64,000 nt of DNA, from NCBI RefSeq assembly GCF_016918015.1, contig NZ_JAERMK010000001.1, forward strand, positions 502,103 to 566,102, given 5' to 3'. Position 1 is the stretch's first letter; each line of letters opens with the position of its first letter. The position numbers and the translations under genes are program-made. This document shows positions 8,761 to 18,156 of this stretch, piece by piece. This stretch comes from Glycomyces sp. YM15. Lineage in GTDB: Bacteria > Actinomycetota > Actinomycetes > Mycobacteriales > Micromonosporaceae. The notes beneath the pieces were generated by a model. That model was not told the DNA's origin. It made no database searches and saw only the letters and a list, made by a program, of their open reading frames with translations.

Positions 8761-10154
8761 TCGGCCTCACCCTCGATCAGCGCACGTGCGGCGGCGGCGA
8801 ACGCGTCGCCGCGGTGCGCGTAGGAGGTGAACATGTCGTAGGAGGCCCCGGCCGGGGAGAGGAGCACGGTGTCGCCCGGTTCGGCCAGTGCCGCCGCGTG
8901 CGAGGCGACTTCGGTCATCACCGCATCGTCCCGGCCCTCGAGGACGATGACGGGGAGGCCCGGGGCGTGTCGCGCCAGCGCGTCGGCCACGAGGGCCCGG
9001 TCCTGTCCGATGAGGACGGCGCCGCGCATCTTCGGGGCGTACTGGGAGACGAGGCCGTCGACGTCGACGCCTTTGAGCTGGCCGCCCGCGACCCACACGA
9101 TCGAGTCGTAGGAGGCGAGCGCGGCCGCGGCGGCGTGCGGGTTGGTGGCCTTGGAGTCGTCGACCCAGGTGACGCCGCCGTGCTCGACGAGCGTGACGTT
9201 GCGGTGCGGTTCGGGCACGTACTTGCGCAGGGCGTCGCCGATGTCGGCGTGGGAGACGCCGACCTGGCGGGCGAGCGCCGCCGCCGCGAGGGCGTTGGCG
9301 ACGTTGTGCCAGCCGGCCGGGTGGACGTCGTCGACCGAGCAGATCTGCACCGGCTCGGGTCCGGTGTAGTCGACCAGGAAGCCCAGGGCCACACCGAACT
9401 GGCCGCGCTCGGGGTGGTTGAGGGTGAACCCGGTGACCTCGGCGTCCGTGTGCTTGGCGAGGGCGACCACGGACGGGTCGTCGAGGTTGGCGACGGCCTG
9501 CCCGCCGCGCCAGACGGCGGCCTTGGCCTCGGCGTAGGCGTCGAAGCTCCCGTGCCAGTCGAGGTGGTCGGGGGCGAGGTTGAGCACGGCCCCGGCGGTC
9601 GGGGCGAGCTCGGAGGACCAGTGGAGCTGGTGGCTCGAGAGTTCGACGGCGAGCACGTCGAAGGGGCCGTTGGCGGTGTGGACGAGCGGGACGCCGATGT
9701 TGCCGACCGCGGCGGTGCGCAGGCCGGCGTGTTCGAGCATCGCGGCGAGCATCGTCGTGGTGGTGGTCTTGCCGTTGGTGCCGGTGACGGCGAGCCAGGT
9801 CGCGGCCCCGGGTTCGCGCAGGCGCCAGGCGAGCTCGGGCTCGGAGAACGCCTCGATCCCGGCCGCTTCCGCTGCGGTGGCGATCGGGTGGTGGGGCGGG
9901 AAGCCCGGCGAGAGCACCACCTGCTCGATCCCGTCGAGGAGCGCGGGGTCGAACGCGTCGGCGACCACGCAGGTGGCACCGCGGGCGGCGAGCGCCCGCA
10001 TCCGCTCCGAGTCCTCGCGGTCGTAGACGGTGACCGTGGCGCCGCGGGAGAGGAGGACGTCGGCGCACGCGGCCCCGGCGACGCGGGCCCCCGCGACGAG
10101 CACGTTGCCGGCGATCCTCGCGCTCGGCGAGGCTTGCGGGTCGTCGATGGGCAC
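8757..10154 (-). CDS. murD: UDP-N-acetylmuramoyl-L-alanine-D-glutamate ligase MurD
   Basis: Adds D-Glu in the cytoplasmic stage of peptidoglycan synthesis. 465 residues. The ATP-binding segment is TGTNGKTTTTTML (about 124-136), ELSSHQLHW and NLAPDHLDWHGSFDAY follow in the central domain, and WVDDSKATNPHAAAAAL plus LLSPAGASYDMFTSYAHRGD mark the C-terminal domain. The start is GTG 10154, just after the mraY stop. The order mraY-murD-ftsW-murG matches other actinobacteria. Confidence 0.97.
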   Translation of the reverse strand: MPIDDPQASPSARIAGNVLVAGARVAGAACADVLLSRGATVTVYDREDSERMRALAARGATCVVADAFDPALLDGIEQVVLSPGFPPHHPIATAAEAAGIEAFSEPELAWRLREPGAATWLAVTGTNGKTTTTTMLAAMLEHAGLRTAAVGNIGVPLVHTANGPFDVLAVELSSHQLHWSSELAPTAGAVLNLAPDHLDWHGSFDAYAEAKAAVWRGGQAVANLDDPSVVALAKHTDAEVTGFTLNHPERGQFGVALGFLVDYTGPEPVQICSVDDVHPAGWHNVANALAAAALARQVGVSHADIGDALRKYVPEPHRNVTLVEHGGVTWVDDSKATNPHAAAAALASYDSIVWVAGGQLKGVDVDGLVSQYAPKMRGAVLIGQDRALVADALARHAPGLPVIVLEGRDDAVMTEVASHAAALAEPGDTVLLSPAGASYDMFTSYAHRGDAFAAAARALIEGEAE

Positions 10155-10158
10155 GGTG

Positions 10159-11283
10159 CTACCCCGCGATCCGCAGGAAGTCGGCGAAGAAGAAGCCGAG
10201 AGCGATGGCGACGCCGATGCCGGCGATGATCCAGAACCGGACGACGATGGTCACTTCCGACCACCCGGCGAGCTCGAAGTGGTGCTGGATCGGCGACATG
10301 CGGAAGACTCTTCGGCCCGTGAGCTTGAACGAGGTCACCTGGATCATGACGCTGGCGGTCGTGATGACGAACAGGGCGCCGATGATCGGCAGGAGCAGGA
10401 TCGTCTTGGAGGCGAAGGCGAGTCCGGCGATGAGCGCGCCGAGGCTGAGCGAACCGGAGTCGCCCATGAAGATCTGGGCGGGCGAGGTGTTCCACCACAG
10501 GAACCCGAACATGGCCCCGGCGGCGGCCCCGGCGATGAGGGCGAGCTCGAGCGGGTCGCGGACGTCGTAGCAGAGGTTGTCGGCGGGCTGGGCGCCGCCG
10601 CACCAGTGGCGGTACTCCCAGAAGCCGATGATCATGAACGCCAGGAAGGCCATCATGGAGGCGCCGGTGGCGAGGCCGTCGAGGCCGTCGGTGAGGTTGA
10701 CGCCGTTGGCGGTGGCGTTGACGAGGAGGACGATCAGCAGGACCATGCCGACCTTGGTGAGGTTCGGGCCGATGTCGCTGGTGAAGGAGAGGTACGGGGT
10801 GGCGACGGTCTCGGAGATCTCTTTGGAGTCGATCGAGCCGGTGTAGTAGACGGCGAGGATGCCGAAGATCGTGGCGGCGATGGAGAGGCCGACGACCTTG
10901 GCCCGGCCGGAGATGCCGCCGGAGTGCTTGCGGCGGATCTTGAGCCAGTCGTCGATGAAGCCGACGAAGCCGCAGGCGACGAAGAGTCCGATGAGGACGA
11001 TGCCGGTGGCGGTGAAGCCGGTGGGGCGGTTGAAGGTGACGCCGTTGACCCGCTCGGGCAGGGCCATGAGGACCAGGTGGCCGCAGATGTAGGCGAGCAC
11101 GGTGGTGAAGATGAAGACGACGCCGCCCATGGTGGGGGTGCCGGCCTTGGCGAGGTGGGTCTGGGGGCCGTCGGTGCGGATGGGCTGTCCCGCCTTCAAA
11201 CGGCGGAACAGCTTCGCCGCGAGCGGCGTGAGCGCCATGGTGAGCGCGAACGCCACGAACGCGGCGACGATTACGGCTCTCAC
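10159..11283 (-). CDS. mraY: Phospho-MurNAc-pentapeptide transferase MraY
   Basis: Integral membrane enzyme that makes lipid I on undecaprenyl phosphate. 374 residues with about ten helices. [10 protein letters not shown] near the N-terminus, the acidic [35 protein letters not shown] and [16 protein letters not shown] are all present. The start is GTG 11283, which overlaps the murF stop as GTGA; the longer in-frame reading through murF is not coding in this frame. Confidence 0.97.
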   Translation of the reverse strand: MRAVIVAAFVAFALTMALTPLAAKLFRRLKAGQPIRTDGPQTHLAKAGTPTMGGVVFIFTTVLAYICGHLVLMALPERVNGVTFNRPTGFTATGIVLIGLFVACGFVGFIDDWLKIRRKHSGGISGRAKVVGLSIAATIFGILAVYYTGSIDSKEISETVATPYLSFTSDIGPNLTKVGMVLLIVLLVNATANGVNLTDGLDGLATGASMMAFLAFMIIGFWEYRHWCGGAQPADNLCYDVRDPLELALIAGAAAGAMFGFLWWNTSPAQIFMGDSGSLSLGALIAGLAFASKTILLLPIIGALFVITTASVMIQVTSFKLTGRRVFRMSPIQHHFELAGWSEVTIVVRFWIIAGIGVAIALGFFFADFLRIAG

Positions 11284-12650
11284 TGGTCTGTGTCCTCCTT
11301 GGCGCGCAAGTGGTCGGCGACGTCCCAGGTCCGGTAGCGGGAGCCCTTCACCAGGACGGCGTCGCCGGGGCGCAGCCGGCTTTGCAGCAGCGCGATGGCT
11401 GCGGCTTGATCGGGTACGTGGGTAGCGGTGACGCCTTCGGCACCTTCGATGATGGGTTCGGTGCCTTCGGCGACGGCGATGACCTCGTCGATGCCGGCTT
11501 CGCGGACCTGTTCGCCGAGGCGGCGGTGGCAGGTCTCGCTCTGCTCTTCGAGGTCGGCCATGAGCCCGAGGACCGCGATGCGGCGGCCCTCGGTGGGGAG
11601 TTGCCCGAGGGTGCGGACGGCCGCGCCCATCGAGGCGGGGTTGGCGTTGTAGGAGTCGTCGATGACGGTGGTGCCATCGGGTCGGGTGAAGACGTCCATG
11701 CGGCGCTCGGACAGGCGGCCGGCTTCGGAGAGGCTCGCGGCGATCCGCTGCGGGCTCGCTCCGAGGCACCAGCCGACGGCCGCGGCGGCGAGCGCGTTGT
11801 ACACGTGGTGAGCGCCCCACAGCTGCAGCCGGACTTCGGCGTGGCCGTCGGGCGTCCAGAGGGTGAAGCGGTGGCGGCCGTCGCCGGGCTCGATGTCCGC
11901 GGCCCAGAAGTCCGCGGGTTCGCTGATGCCGAAGCGCAGGACTTCGGCCGAGGTGCGGTCGGCCATGGCGGCGACGCGGTGGTCGTCGGCGTTGAGGATC
12001 GCGGTGCCGTCCGCGGTGAGGAAGCGCGGCAGCTCCGACTTGGCCTCGGCCGTGGTCTCGATGGAGCCGAAGCCGTCGAGGTGGGAGATGCCGACGTTGA
12101 GGACCACGCCGATCGTGGGCGGGGCGATCTCGCACAGCTGCGTGATGTGCCCGATGCCGCGCGCGGCGAGTTCGAGGACCAGGTATTCGGTGTCGGGTTC
12201 GACCCGGCAGACCGTGTAGGGGTGGCCGAGTTCGTTGTTGAAGTTGCCTTCGGTGGCCACGGTCGGACCGAGGTCGGCGCAGAGCTGGCCGATGAGGTCC
12301 TTCGTCGAGGTCTTGCCGTTGGAGCCGGTGACGCCGATGATCTTCGCCTTGGAGGCGGCGGCGACGTGCTTGGCGAGCTTCGTCAGGGCGTCGATGCCGT
12401 TGTCGACGTAGATCGCGGGCGTCTCGATCGGGCGGGTCGCGATCGTCGCGACGGCGCCTTGGGCGGCGGCCTTCGCGGCGAATTCGTGGCCGTCGACCTT
12501 GTCGCCGGGGATCGCCAGGAACAGTCCGCCGGGCCCGGCCTTGCGGGAGTCGTACTCGACGCCGCCGGTGACGACCGCTTCAGGATCGGCCGTCTCGCTG
12601 AGCTTGCCGTCCATGACGGCGGCGACCTGGGCAAGGCTCATGGGGATCAC
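11280..12650 (-). CDS. murF: UDP-MurNAc-tripeptide D-alanyl-D-alanine ligase MurF
   Basis: Adds D-Ala-D-Ala to complete the pentapeptide. 456 residues. ATP loop [14 protein letters not shown] (about 107-117), [25 protein letters not shown] and [15 protein letters not shown] are MurF signatures. I keep GTG 12650 because AGGAGG lies ten bases upstream; ATG 12641 is the other candidate but is 19 bases from that site. A 45-base gap separates it from murE. Confidence 0.96.
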   Translation of the reverse strand: MIPMSLAQVAAVMDGKLSETADPEAVVTGGVEYDSRKAGPGGLFLAIPGDKVDGHEFAAKAAAQGAVATIATRPIETPAIYVDNGIDALTKLAKHVAAASKAKIIGVTGSNGKTSTKDLIGQLCADLGPTVATEGNFNNELGHPYTVCRVEPDTEYLVLELAARGIGHITQLCEIAPPTIGVVLNVGISHLDGFGSIETTAEAKSELPRFLTADGTAILNADDHRVAAMADRTSAEVLRFGISEPADFWAADIEPGDGRHRFTLWTPDGHAEVRLQLWGAHHVYNALAAAAVGWCLGASPQRIAASLSEAGRLSERRMDVFTRPDGTTVIDDSYNANPASMGAAVRTLGQLPTEGRRIAVLGLMADLEEQSETCHRRLGEQVREAGIDEVIAVAEGTEPIIEGAEGVTATHVPDQAAAIALLQSRLRPGDAVLVKGSRYRTWDVADHLRAKEDTDQ

Positions 12651-12695
12651 GCGGCGGTCTCCTCCTGTTGTGAGTGCGTGCGGTGTTCGGGACTA

Positions 12696-14198
12696 TCACG
12701 CTTCAAGGTCGTGCGCCGGTTTCACCCTCGCGGCGTCGCGTAGCGCATGGGCCAGAAGTTCCCGGTCGTCGCTGGCGACGGGGCCCGCGGCGGTCTCGGT
12801 GACGGTCTCGTGGCCTTTGCCGAGGAGGGCGATGGTGTCACCGGGGACGGCGAGCGCGGCGGCCTCGTGGACGGCGGCGCCCCGCCCCGGAATATTACGG
12901 CAGGGGACGCCCTGGACGGCGGCCGCCACCTCGTCGCGGATGCGGGCCGGGTCCTCGGTGCGCGGGTTGTCGTCGGTGACGATGACCAGGTCGGCGGCGC
13001 GTGCGGCGGCAGCGCCCATGAGGGGGCGCTTGGAGCGGTCGCGGTCGCCGCCGGCGCCGAGGATGGCGATGACCTTGCCGGGGGTGGAGTCGCGGAGGGC
13101 TTCGAGGACGGCGGTGATGGCCTCGGGCTTGTGGGCGTAGTCGACGACGCCGCGGATCGGGTTGTCGCCGGAGACCAATTCCATGCGGCCGGGCACGCCG
13201 GTGCAGGAGGCGACCCCGGCGAGCGCGGTCGGGGTGTCGATGCCGGCGGCTTCGAGGAGGGCGACGGCGAGCGCGGCATTGGCGACGTTGTGGCGGCCGG
13301 GCATGTTGACCAGGCCTTCGCCCGATCCGTTCGGGGTCTTGAGGTGGAATCGCTGGGTGAAGCCGTCCGTCGCGATGTCGGAGGCGTAGTAGTCGGCGCC
13401 GGAGTCGGTGAGGGAGAACTCGAGGTTGCCGCGGCCGGCGAGGGTCGCGACGCGCTTGTCGTCGGCGTTGAGGACCTCGGTCTCGGCGCGGCCGTCGAAG
13501 AGGCGGGCCTTGGCGTCGAAGTAGTCGTCGAGGTCCGAGTGGAAGTCGAGGTGGTCGGTGCCGAACATGGTGAACCCGGCGGCGCGGAAGCGGCAGCCTT
13601 CGACACGGCCGAGCACGAGGGCGTGGCTGGAGACCTCCATGACCACGTCGGTGACCCCCTTCTCGAGGGCGACGGCGAGGAGGGCCTGGAGTTCGGGGGC
13701 TTCGGGGGTGGTGCGGGCGGATTCGATGCGCTCGCCCGCGATGCGGGTCTCGACCGTGCCGATGATCCCGGTGGTGCGTCCGGCGTAGGAGAGTCCGGCC
13801 TCGACCAGGTAGGCGGTGGAGGTCTTGCCGTTGGTGCCGGTGATGCCGAGGAGGTTCAGGTGCTCGGAGGGGCGGCCCCAGACGCGGGCGGCGACTTCGC
13901 CGGTGAGCGTGCGGGGGTCCTCGGTGACGAGGACCGGCAGGAGCCCTGCCGCGAGGGCGGCACCGCGTTCATCGGTGAGGACGGCGACCGCGCCGCGTTC
14001 GGCGGCCTGGGCGCAGAACTCGGCACCGTGGCGGTTGGCGCCGGGGAGGGCCGCGAAGAGGTCGCCGGGTTCCACGGCGTCCGCGGCGAGACTCACTCCG
14101 GTGACGTCGAAGCCCAGCTCCTTGGCCTCGGGGAGGAGATCGGCGAGGCCGTCGATTCGGTAGGGGACGGTCGTCTCAGGACGCGGAAAGCTCGGCAC
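12696..14198 (-). CDS. murE: UDP-MurNAc-L-Ala-D-Glu:meso-diaminopimelate ligase MurE
   Basis: Adds the third peptide residue. 500 residues. P-loop GITGTNGKTSTAYL (about 119-131), TTPEAPELQALL, VMEVSSHALVLGRVEGC and VVDYAHKPEAI are present. The motif DDNPRTEDP at about residue 410 is the DNPR form that recognises meso-diaminopimelate, so the wall should be meso-A2pm type. The GTG at 14198 has no ribosome binding site but follows TAGGGT by six bases, consistent with leaderless transcription and a promoter for the whole mur run. In Mycobacterium, pbpB (ftsI) precedes murE; here a MarR gene does. Confidence 0.97.
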   Translation of the reverse strand: MPSFPRPETTVPYRIDGLADLLPEAKELGFDVTGVSLAADAVEPGDLFAALPGANRHGAEFCAQAAERGAVAVLTDERGAALAAGLLPVLVTEDPRTLTGEVAARVWGRPSEHLNLLGITGTNGKTSTAYLVEAGLSYAGRTTGIIGTVETRIAGERIESARTTPEAPELQALLAVALEKGVTDVVMEVSSHALVLGRVEGCRFRAAGFTMFGTDHLDFHSDLDDYFDAKARLFDGRAETEVLNADDKRVATLAGRGNLEFSLTDSGADYYASDIATDGFTQRFHLKTPNGSGEGLVNMPGRHNVANAALAVALLEAAGIDTPTALAGVASCTGVPGRMELVSGDNPIRGVVDYAHKPEAITAVLEALRDSTPGKVIAILGAGGDRDRSKRPLMGAAAARAADLVIVTDDNPRTEDPARIRDEVAAAVQGVPCRNIPGRGAAVHEAAALAVPGDTIALLGKGHETVTETAAGPVASDDRELLAHALRDAARVKPAHDLEA

Positions 14199-14204
14199 GG
14201 CCTG

Positions 14205-14210
14205 ACCCTA
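14205..14210 (-). promoter_or_regulatory. Putative -10 hexamer for leaderless murE operon transcript
   Basis: TAGGGT on the minus strand lies six bases before the murE GTG, with no purine-rich site between. The same TANNNT-N6-start arrangement recurs at many genes in this window. No convincing -35 is visible. Confidence 0.5.
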
Positions 14211-14263
14211 CACCGGCACGCACCGTCTGCGAGTCTTACACCGGCAGAGCCCACCGAAAGCGT

Positions 14264-14782
14264 TTACGCCGCTTCCGGCTCCGGGTGCTGGGCGTGGCCG
14301 ATCGGGTTGCGGTCGTGCTCGTCGAGGTTGTCCGACCACGTGCCGAGGAGCTTGTCGAGCTCGGCGGCCTGGTCGCAGTTGATCGCGTCGAGGAACAGCT
14401 CCCGCACCAGCGAGAGGATGCAGGGCGCGGCGCGTTCGAGGCGCTCGGCGCCCGCTTCGGTGAGGTGCACCCAGATGCCGCGGTTGTCGCGCCCGCACTT
14501 CTTGCGCGAGACCAGGCCCATCTCGGAGAGTCTGTTGACCTGGTAGGTGACGGCGCTCTTCGCGGTCACGATGCGTTCGGCGAGGTCGCTCATGCGCATC
14601 GCGCGCCCGTCGCTGTCGGCCAGGCGCACCAGGATCTCGTACTGGGTGTGGGTGATGCCGTGCTGCTCCTGGAGCCGCCGGTCGATCTGGTGCTCGAGGC
14701 GGTGGGTGACGTGGAGGAACCGGGTCCACACGGTGTTCACGTCAGGTGCGAGCCAGCGGCTCTCGAAGTCTCCCGCGCTCAT
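14264..14782 (-). CDS. MarR-family transcriptional regulator
   Basis: 172 residues with the winged-helix MarR fold. An N-terminal dimer helix (WTRFLHVTHRLEHQIDRRL) precedes HGITHTQYEILVRLADSDGRAMRMSDLAERIVTAKSAVTYQVNRLSEMGLVSRKKCGRDNRGIWVHLTEAG in three parts, covering helix-turn-helix and wing, then a C-terminal dimerisation helix. ATG 14782 has a GGGGGGAGGG site. A perfect 14-bp palindrome about 45 bases upstream is a likely autoregulatory operator. The ligand and targets are unknown. It is not an ordinary dcw member. Confidence 0.88.
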   Translation of the reverse strand: MSAGDFESRWLAPDVNTVWTRFLHVTHRLEHQIDRRLQEQHGITHTQYEILVRLADSDGRAMRMSDLAERIVTAKSAVTYQVNRLSEMGLVSRKKCGRDNRGIWVHLTEAGAERLERAAPCILSLVRELFLDAINCDQAAELDKLLGTWSDNLDEHDRNPIGHAQHPEPEAA

Positions 14783-14826
14783 CGGCGGCCCTCCCCCCTC
14801 GGTTTCGGCACCCGCCCGGACGGCTG

Positions 14827-14840
14827 GTTCGAATTCGAAC
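14827..14840. promoter_or_regulatory. Perfect palindrome, probable MarR operator
   Basis: GTTCGAATTCGAAC is a perfect 14-bp palindrome in AT-richer DNA between the MarR gene and the rightward secreted-protein gene at 15034. The size and site suit binding by a MarR dimer. No direct evidence of binding. Confidence 0.6.
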
Positions 14841-15033
14841 AATTCTATCAGGCGAAACGAATGGGGACCGCCGATGAGTAAGCCACGCCATAGCCCCCAT
14901 CGGCAGTTGGTAGCGCCGCGACTACCAGTGGTCGCGCGGAATGACCCGTTGCATTCGAGGAATCCTTCCGTTCTACGCTGTACGCCGACCATCCCGTCCA
15001 ATCGGCTCCGAGCAACCGAAGGACCCTCAAGCC

Positions 15034-16071
15034 TTGAACGCCGGCACGACCTCCCCCGCGCGCGCTCCGCGACCGTTCCTCAGCGGCGCCAAGCGCCTGC
15101 TCTCGCTCCCGATCGTGGCCCTCGCCGGCGTGGTGTTCCTGGTCGCACCCGCCTCGCAGTCCTCAGCGCAGGACGAGGAGGGGAACGTCTCGGACAAGCT
15201 CAGCGAGGCCATCTCGGACTACCTCGACGCACAGGACGAACTCGCCGCGCTGAAACAGCAGCAGGAGGACCTCGAGCAGGAGCTCAAGGACTCCGAGGCC
15301 GAGTCCGCCGCGCTGCAGGTCGAGCTCGAGGAGTACGCGTACGTAGCGTCCACGACCTCCGACCTCCAGTCCACGGCCGCGCTCATGGCCTCGGGCGACC
15401 CGCAGGACGCCATCGCCGCCATGGAGCTGCTGCAGTTCCTCGGCCAGTCCCGCGCCGTCCGGCTGGAAGAGCTGATCACCCGTCTCCAGGAGATCGAGGC
15501 GACCCGCCAGACCCTCGCGGACAACATCGACCAGCAGGAAGAGACCGCCGAGGAGATGGAGGACGCGCGCGACGCGGCCGCCCGCGAACTCGCGGCCTCC
15601 GGCGGCGACGACGCCGTGGGCCCCTCGGCTTCGGACGCGCCCGCGGCCGAACCCGCGCCCCGCAACTCGGACGGGTCGCTGCCCGGCGAAAGTTGCTCGG
15701 AGAACGACCCGACCACGAACGGCTGCCTGACCCCGCGCACGCTCCACGCCCTCGAACAGTCCCAGATCGTCGGCTTCACCCGCTACGTGAAGTGCTACCG
15801 GCCCTCCTCGTTCGGTGAGCACGGCAAAGGCCGGGCCTGCGACTACGCCGCCCAGCCCGACGGGTTCGGCGGCAACGCCGGCGGTGACGACTACGACTAC
15901 GGGCAGAACCTCGCGGCCTGGTTCGTGGAGAACGCCCACGCGCTCGGCGTGCAGTACGTCATCTGGTACCGGCAGATTTGGACGCCCAGCAGCGGCTGGA
16001 AGTCCTACGGCGGCGCAGGTGGCGAACCCAACTCCGACCACACCAACCACGTGCACCTCAGCATTCGCTGA
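15034..16071 (+). CDS. Secreted coiled-coil protein with VldE/ARB-07466-type C-terminal domain
   Basis: About 345 residues. I start at TTG 15034 because GAAGGA lies ten bases upstream and the product then begins with a clean signal peptide (basic start, then LLSLPIVALAGVVFLVAPA, cleaved near SSAQ). Residues about 55-200 are a long charged coiled coil, as in the N-terminal halves of NlpC/P60 wall proteins. An Ala/Pro/Ser linker leads to a C-terminal domain of about 100 residues with YVKCYRPSSFGEHGKGRACDY, IWYRQIW and DHTNHVHLSIR, the ARB-07466-like domain seen in many actinobacterial envelope proteins. Activity is unknown; the conserved His and Asp residues hint at hydrolysis. Confidence 0.78.
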   Translation: MNAGTTSPARAPRPFLSGAKRLLSLPIVALAGVVFLVAPASQSSAQDEEGNVSDKLSEAISDYLDAQDELAALKQQQEDLEQELKDSEAESAALQVELEEYAYVASTTSDLQSTAALMASGDPQDAIAAMELLQFLGQSRAVRLEELITRLQEIEATRQTLADNIDQQEETAEEMEDARDAAARELAASGGDDAVGPSASDAPAAEPAPRNSDGSLPGESCSENDPTTNGCLTPRTLHALEQSQIVGFTRYVKCYRPSSFGEHGKGRACDYAAQPDGFGGNAGGDDYDYGQNLAAWFVENAHALGVQYVIWYRQIWTPSSGWKSYGGAGGEPNSDHTNHVHLSIR

Positions 16072-16141
16072 CCTGCCCGGCCTTGACCTGGGACCGCATA
16101 GGTCACAGGTGCGAAGCAGACGACGCGTCGCCGCCCCTGTG

Positions 16142-16147
16142 TACCGT
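16142..16147 (+). promoter_or_regulatory. Putative -10 hexamer for leaderless L,D-transpeptidase transcript
   Basis: TACCGT lies six bases before ATG 16154 and no ribosome binding site is visible. Confidence 0.45.
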
Positions 16148-16153
16148 GGTGCC

Positions 16154-17365
16154 ATGAGTTTCGGACCGTCCTCCCTCTCCCGCCGCGGCGCCCTGACCGC
16201 CGGCGGCCTCGCCGTGGTGGGTCTCGCCGCGGCCTGCACGAAGGAATCGGGCACCATCGGCGAAGGCGACGGCGACGCCTCCTCCGAGGCGCCCCAGAGC
16301 GCCGCGAAGGTGCAGATCACCCCCGCCGACGGCGCCACGGACGCGACCGCGGCCACCGAGATCTCCTGGACCGTCGAAGCCGGCGAGTTCAAGGAGTTCA
16401 AGCTGACCGACGCCGAAGGCGCCGAGGTCGAAGGGGCCATGCACCCCGACGGCACCACCTGGGTCCCCTCCAGCCCGCTCGCGTGGGAGGGCACCTACAC
16501 GGCCACGGTCACCGCCGACGACGCGGAAGGCCTCACCGCCACCGCGACCTCGACGTTCACCACGATCGCCTCCCCGGGCAACCGGGTCTCGATCGAGAAC
16601 TACCTGCCGAACCCGGACTCCACGGTCGGCATGGGCACCATCCTCGCGTTCCGCTTCTCCGGCTACGAGATCCCCGAAGACCTGCGGGCCTCGGTCGAAC
16701 GGCGCCTCTTCGTCACCTCCGAGCCGGCCCAGGAAGGCTCCTGGCACTGGATCACCGGGCGGGCGCTGGAGTACCGGCCGAAGGAGTTCTGGCAGCCCAA
16801 CACCAGCGTCTCGGTGCGACTCGCCCTCGGCGGACTCGACATCGGCGACGGCCGCTACGGCGAGTTCGACGCCGAGACGAGCTTCGCCATCGACGCTGAG
16901 GCGCGGTACCTGGAGGCGGACGACAATACGAAGCAGATGCGGGCCTTCCGTGACGGCTCGATCGTGCAGACCATCCCGATCTCCCTGGGCGCCAGGGAGA
17001 TCGACGGCAACGACGCGCGATCGTTCTCCGGGACCATGACCATCATGAGCCGCGAGGAGGAGTCGACCTTCGTCTCCGACCTCTACGACTACGAGACCGA
17101 CGTCAAGTGGGCGATGCGCCTGACCTTCTCCGGCCAGTTCATCCACGGCGCGCCCTGGGCGGCCGACCGGCTCGGCAAGTCCAACGGCTCCCACGGCTGC
17201 ATCAACGTCTCCGACGAGATGGGCGAGTGGGTCTACAACTTCGTGCGCTGGGGCGACCCGGTGATCGTGAAGAACACCGGCCTCGACGTACCGCAGGGCG
17301 ACGGCTTCACCGGCTGGAGCCTCGACTGGGACACGTTCAAGGCGGGCTCGGCACTGCAATCCTGA
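16154..17365 (+). CDS. L,D-transpeptidase, lipoprotein-like (YkuD domain)
   Basis: 403-residue envelope enzyme making 3-3 peptidoglycan cross-links. The N-terminus has a twin-arginine SRRGALTAGG and a hydrophobic stretch ending LAAAC, a plausible lipobox with Cys at about 29. Two immunoglobulin-like domains (about 50-260) precede the YkuD domain, with QFIHGAPW and SHGCINVS holding the catalytic His and Cys (C349). The C-terminal tail WSLDWDTFKAG resembles mycobacterial LdtMt2 relatives. It is preceded by another envelope gene at 15034 and ends at a strong bidirectional terminator. Confidence 0.93.
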   Translation: MSFGPSSLSRRGALTAGGLAVVGLAAACTKESGTIGEGDGDASSEAPQSAAKVQITPADGATDATAATEISWTVEAGEFKEFKLTDAEGAEVEGAMHPDGTTWVPSSPLAWEGTYTATVTADDAEGLTATATSTFTTIASPGNRVSIENYLPNPDSTVGMGTILAFRFSGYEIPEDLRASVERRLFVTSEPAQEGSWHWITGRALEYRPKEFWQPNTSVSVRLALGGLDIGDGRYGEFDAETSFAIDAEARYLEADDNTKQMRAFRDGSIVQTIPISLGAREIDGNDARSFSGTMTIMSREEESTFVSDLYDYETDVKWAMRLTFSGQFIHGAPWAADRLGKSNGSHGCINVSDEMGEWVYNFVRWGDPVIVKNTGLDVPQGDGFTGWSLDWDTFKAGSALQS

Positions 17366-17374
17366 GCGAACGCG

Positions 17375-17406
17375 AAAGCCCGGCGAGCCGAAGCTCGCCG
17401 GGCTTT
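17375..17406. terminator. Bidirectional intrinsic terminator
   Basis: A perfect 14-bp stem (AAAGCCCGGCGAGC with its complement) closes on a CGAA loop and is flanked by A and T runs on both sides, between two convergent genes ending at 17365 and 17420. Confidence 0.85.
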
Positions 17407-17419
17407 TCCGATGCCGCGT

Positions 17420-17764
17420 TCACACGGGTTCTTCGGTGCGGACCTTCGGGTCGGCGGCCTGCGGGTGCTCCGCGAGGATGCGGCGGTGCGCCCAGCGCTC
17501 CACGAAGAACGAGCCGATCGGGATCGTGCCGCCGAGCATGAGGCCCACCGTCTGCGGCCAGAACTTCCAACCCGCCTGCTGCGCGAGGTGGAAGGCGAGC
17601 ACCAGGTAGACCATGTAGCAAAGTCCGTGGATCGGGCTGATCGCCGTCACCAGGAAGTCGTTGTCGCCGAAATACTTGAGCGGCATCGCCACGAACATGA
17701 GCAGGATCAGGAACGTGCCCACGATCCAGGCGACGATCCGGAAGCGTTTCAGAGCGGCGTTCAT
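17420..17764 (-). CDS. DUF3817-type small integral membrane protein
   Basis: 114 residues with three or four membrane helices: FRIVAWIVGTFLILLMFVAM, ISPIHGLCYMVYLVLAFHLA and FWPQTVGLMLGGTIPIGSFFVERW. The pattern PIHGxxYMxYL and GTIPxxSFxxER is that of the DUF3817 family. Function unknown. Its ATG overlaps the stop of the upstream membrane gene as ATGA, so the two are co-translated. Confidence 0.85.
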   Translation of the reverse strand: MNAALKRFRIVAWIVGTFLILLMFVAMPLKYFGDNDFLVTAISPIHGLCYMVYLVLAFHLAQQAGWKFWPQTVGLMLGGTIPIGSFFVERWAHRRILAEHPQAADPKVRTEEPV

Positions 17765-18090
17765 GCGTGGCTCCCATGGGACGGTTCGATATCGGTCTGC
17801 CGGGCCTTCAGGATGGCCGACTCAAAGGGCGAGGTCATCGGCGGCGGCTCGGGCTTCCCGCGACGAGACTCGGCGGGGCGGTCCTTGCGCAGTTCCAGAC
17901 GCATCTGCCGGATCCACAGCACGAGCGTGAAGAGCGCGAAGAGCGGCCACTCGAAGGCGTAGCCCCAGCTGATGGCGTTGCCGCCCTGGGCGCGGGAGAG
18001 CTGCCACCAGCCGAGCAGCCCGAAGGCGACCGTCAACACCACTGCGAAGCAGTGGAGGACGATCCAGGGAGGCGTCAGCAACCGTCGCAC
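17761..18090 (-). CDS. Small two-helix membrane protein coupled to the DUF3817 gene
   Basis: About 109 residues from GTG 18090. Two helices (WIVLHCFAVVLTVAFGLLGWW and FEWPLFALFTLVLWI) flank GNAISWGYAFEWP, then a charged cytoplasmic tail rich in Arg, Pro and Glu. It looks like the conserved actinobacterial membrane protein usually found beside DUF3817 genes. TAGTCT ends seven bases before the GTG and there is no ribosome binding site, so it is probably leaderless. Function unknown. Confidence 0.75.
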   Translation of the reverse strand: MRRLLTPPWIVLHCFAVVLTVAFGLLGWWQLSRAQGGNAISWGYAFEWPLFALFTLVLWIRQMRLELRKDRPAESRRGKPEPPPMTSPFESAILKARQTDIEPSHGSHA

Positions 18091-18156
18091 AAGGCCCAGA
18101 CTAAGGTGACCCACCCGATGTTGCCGATCGGGGGCCGGGCGTGGTGACATAGGCCG

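Noticed and set aside
8814..10229. 471-residue plus-strand frame opposite murD
   Set aside because: Antisense shadow of murD with Gly/Asp/Val repeats and no recognisable domain.
14827..14840. GTTCGAATTCGAAC as a tRNA T-loop
   Set aside because: The flanks do not form a cloverleaf and no acceptor or anticodon stem is present. I found no tRNA or rRNA gene in the window.
15815..16153. N-terminal extension of the L,D-transpeptidase
   Set aside because: It overlaps the conserved C-terminal domain of the upstream gene in another frame, and the signal peptide begins at ATG 16154.
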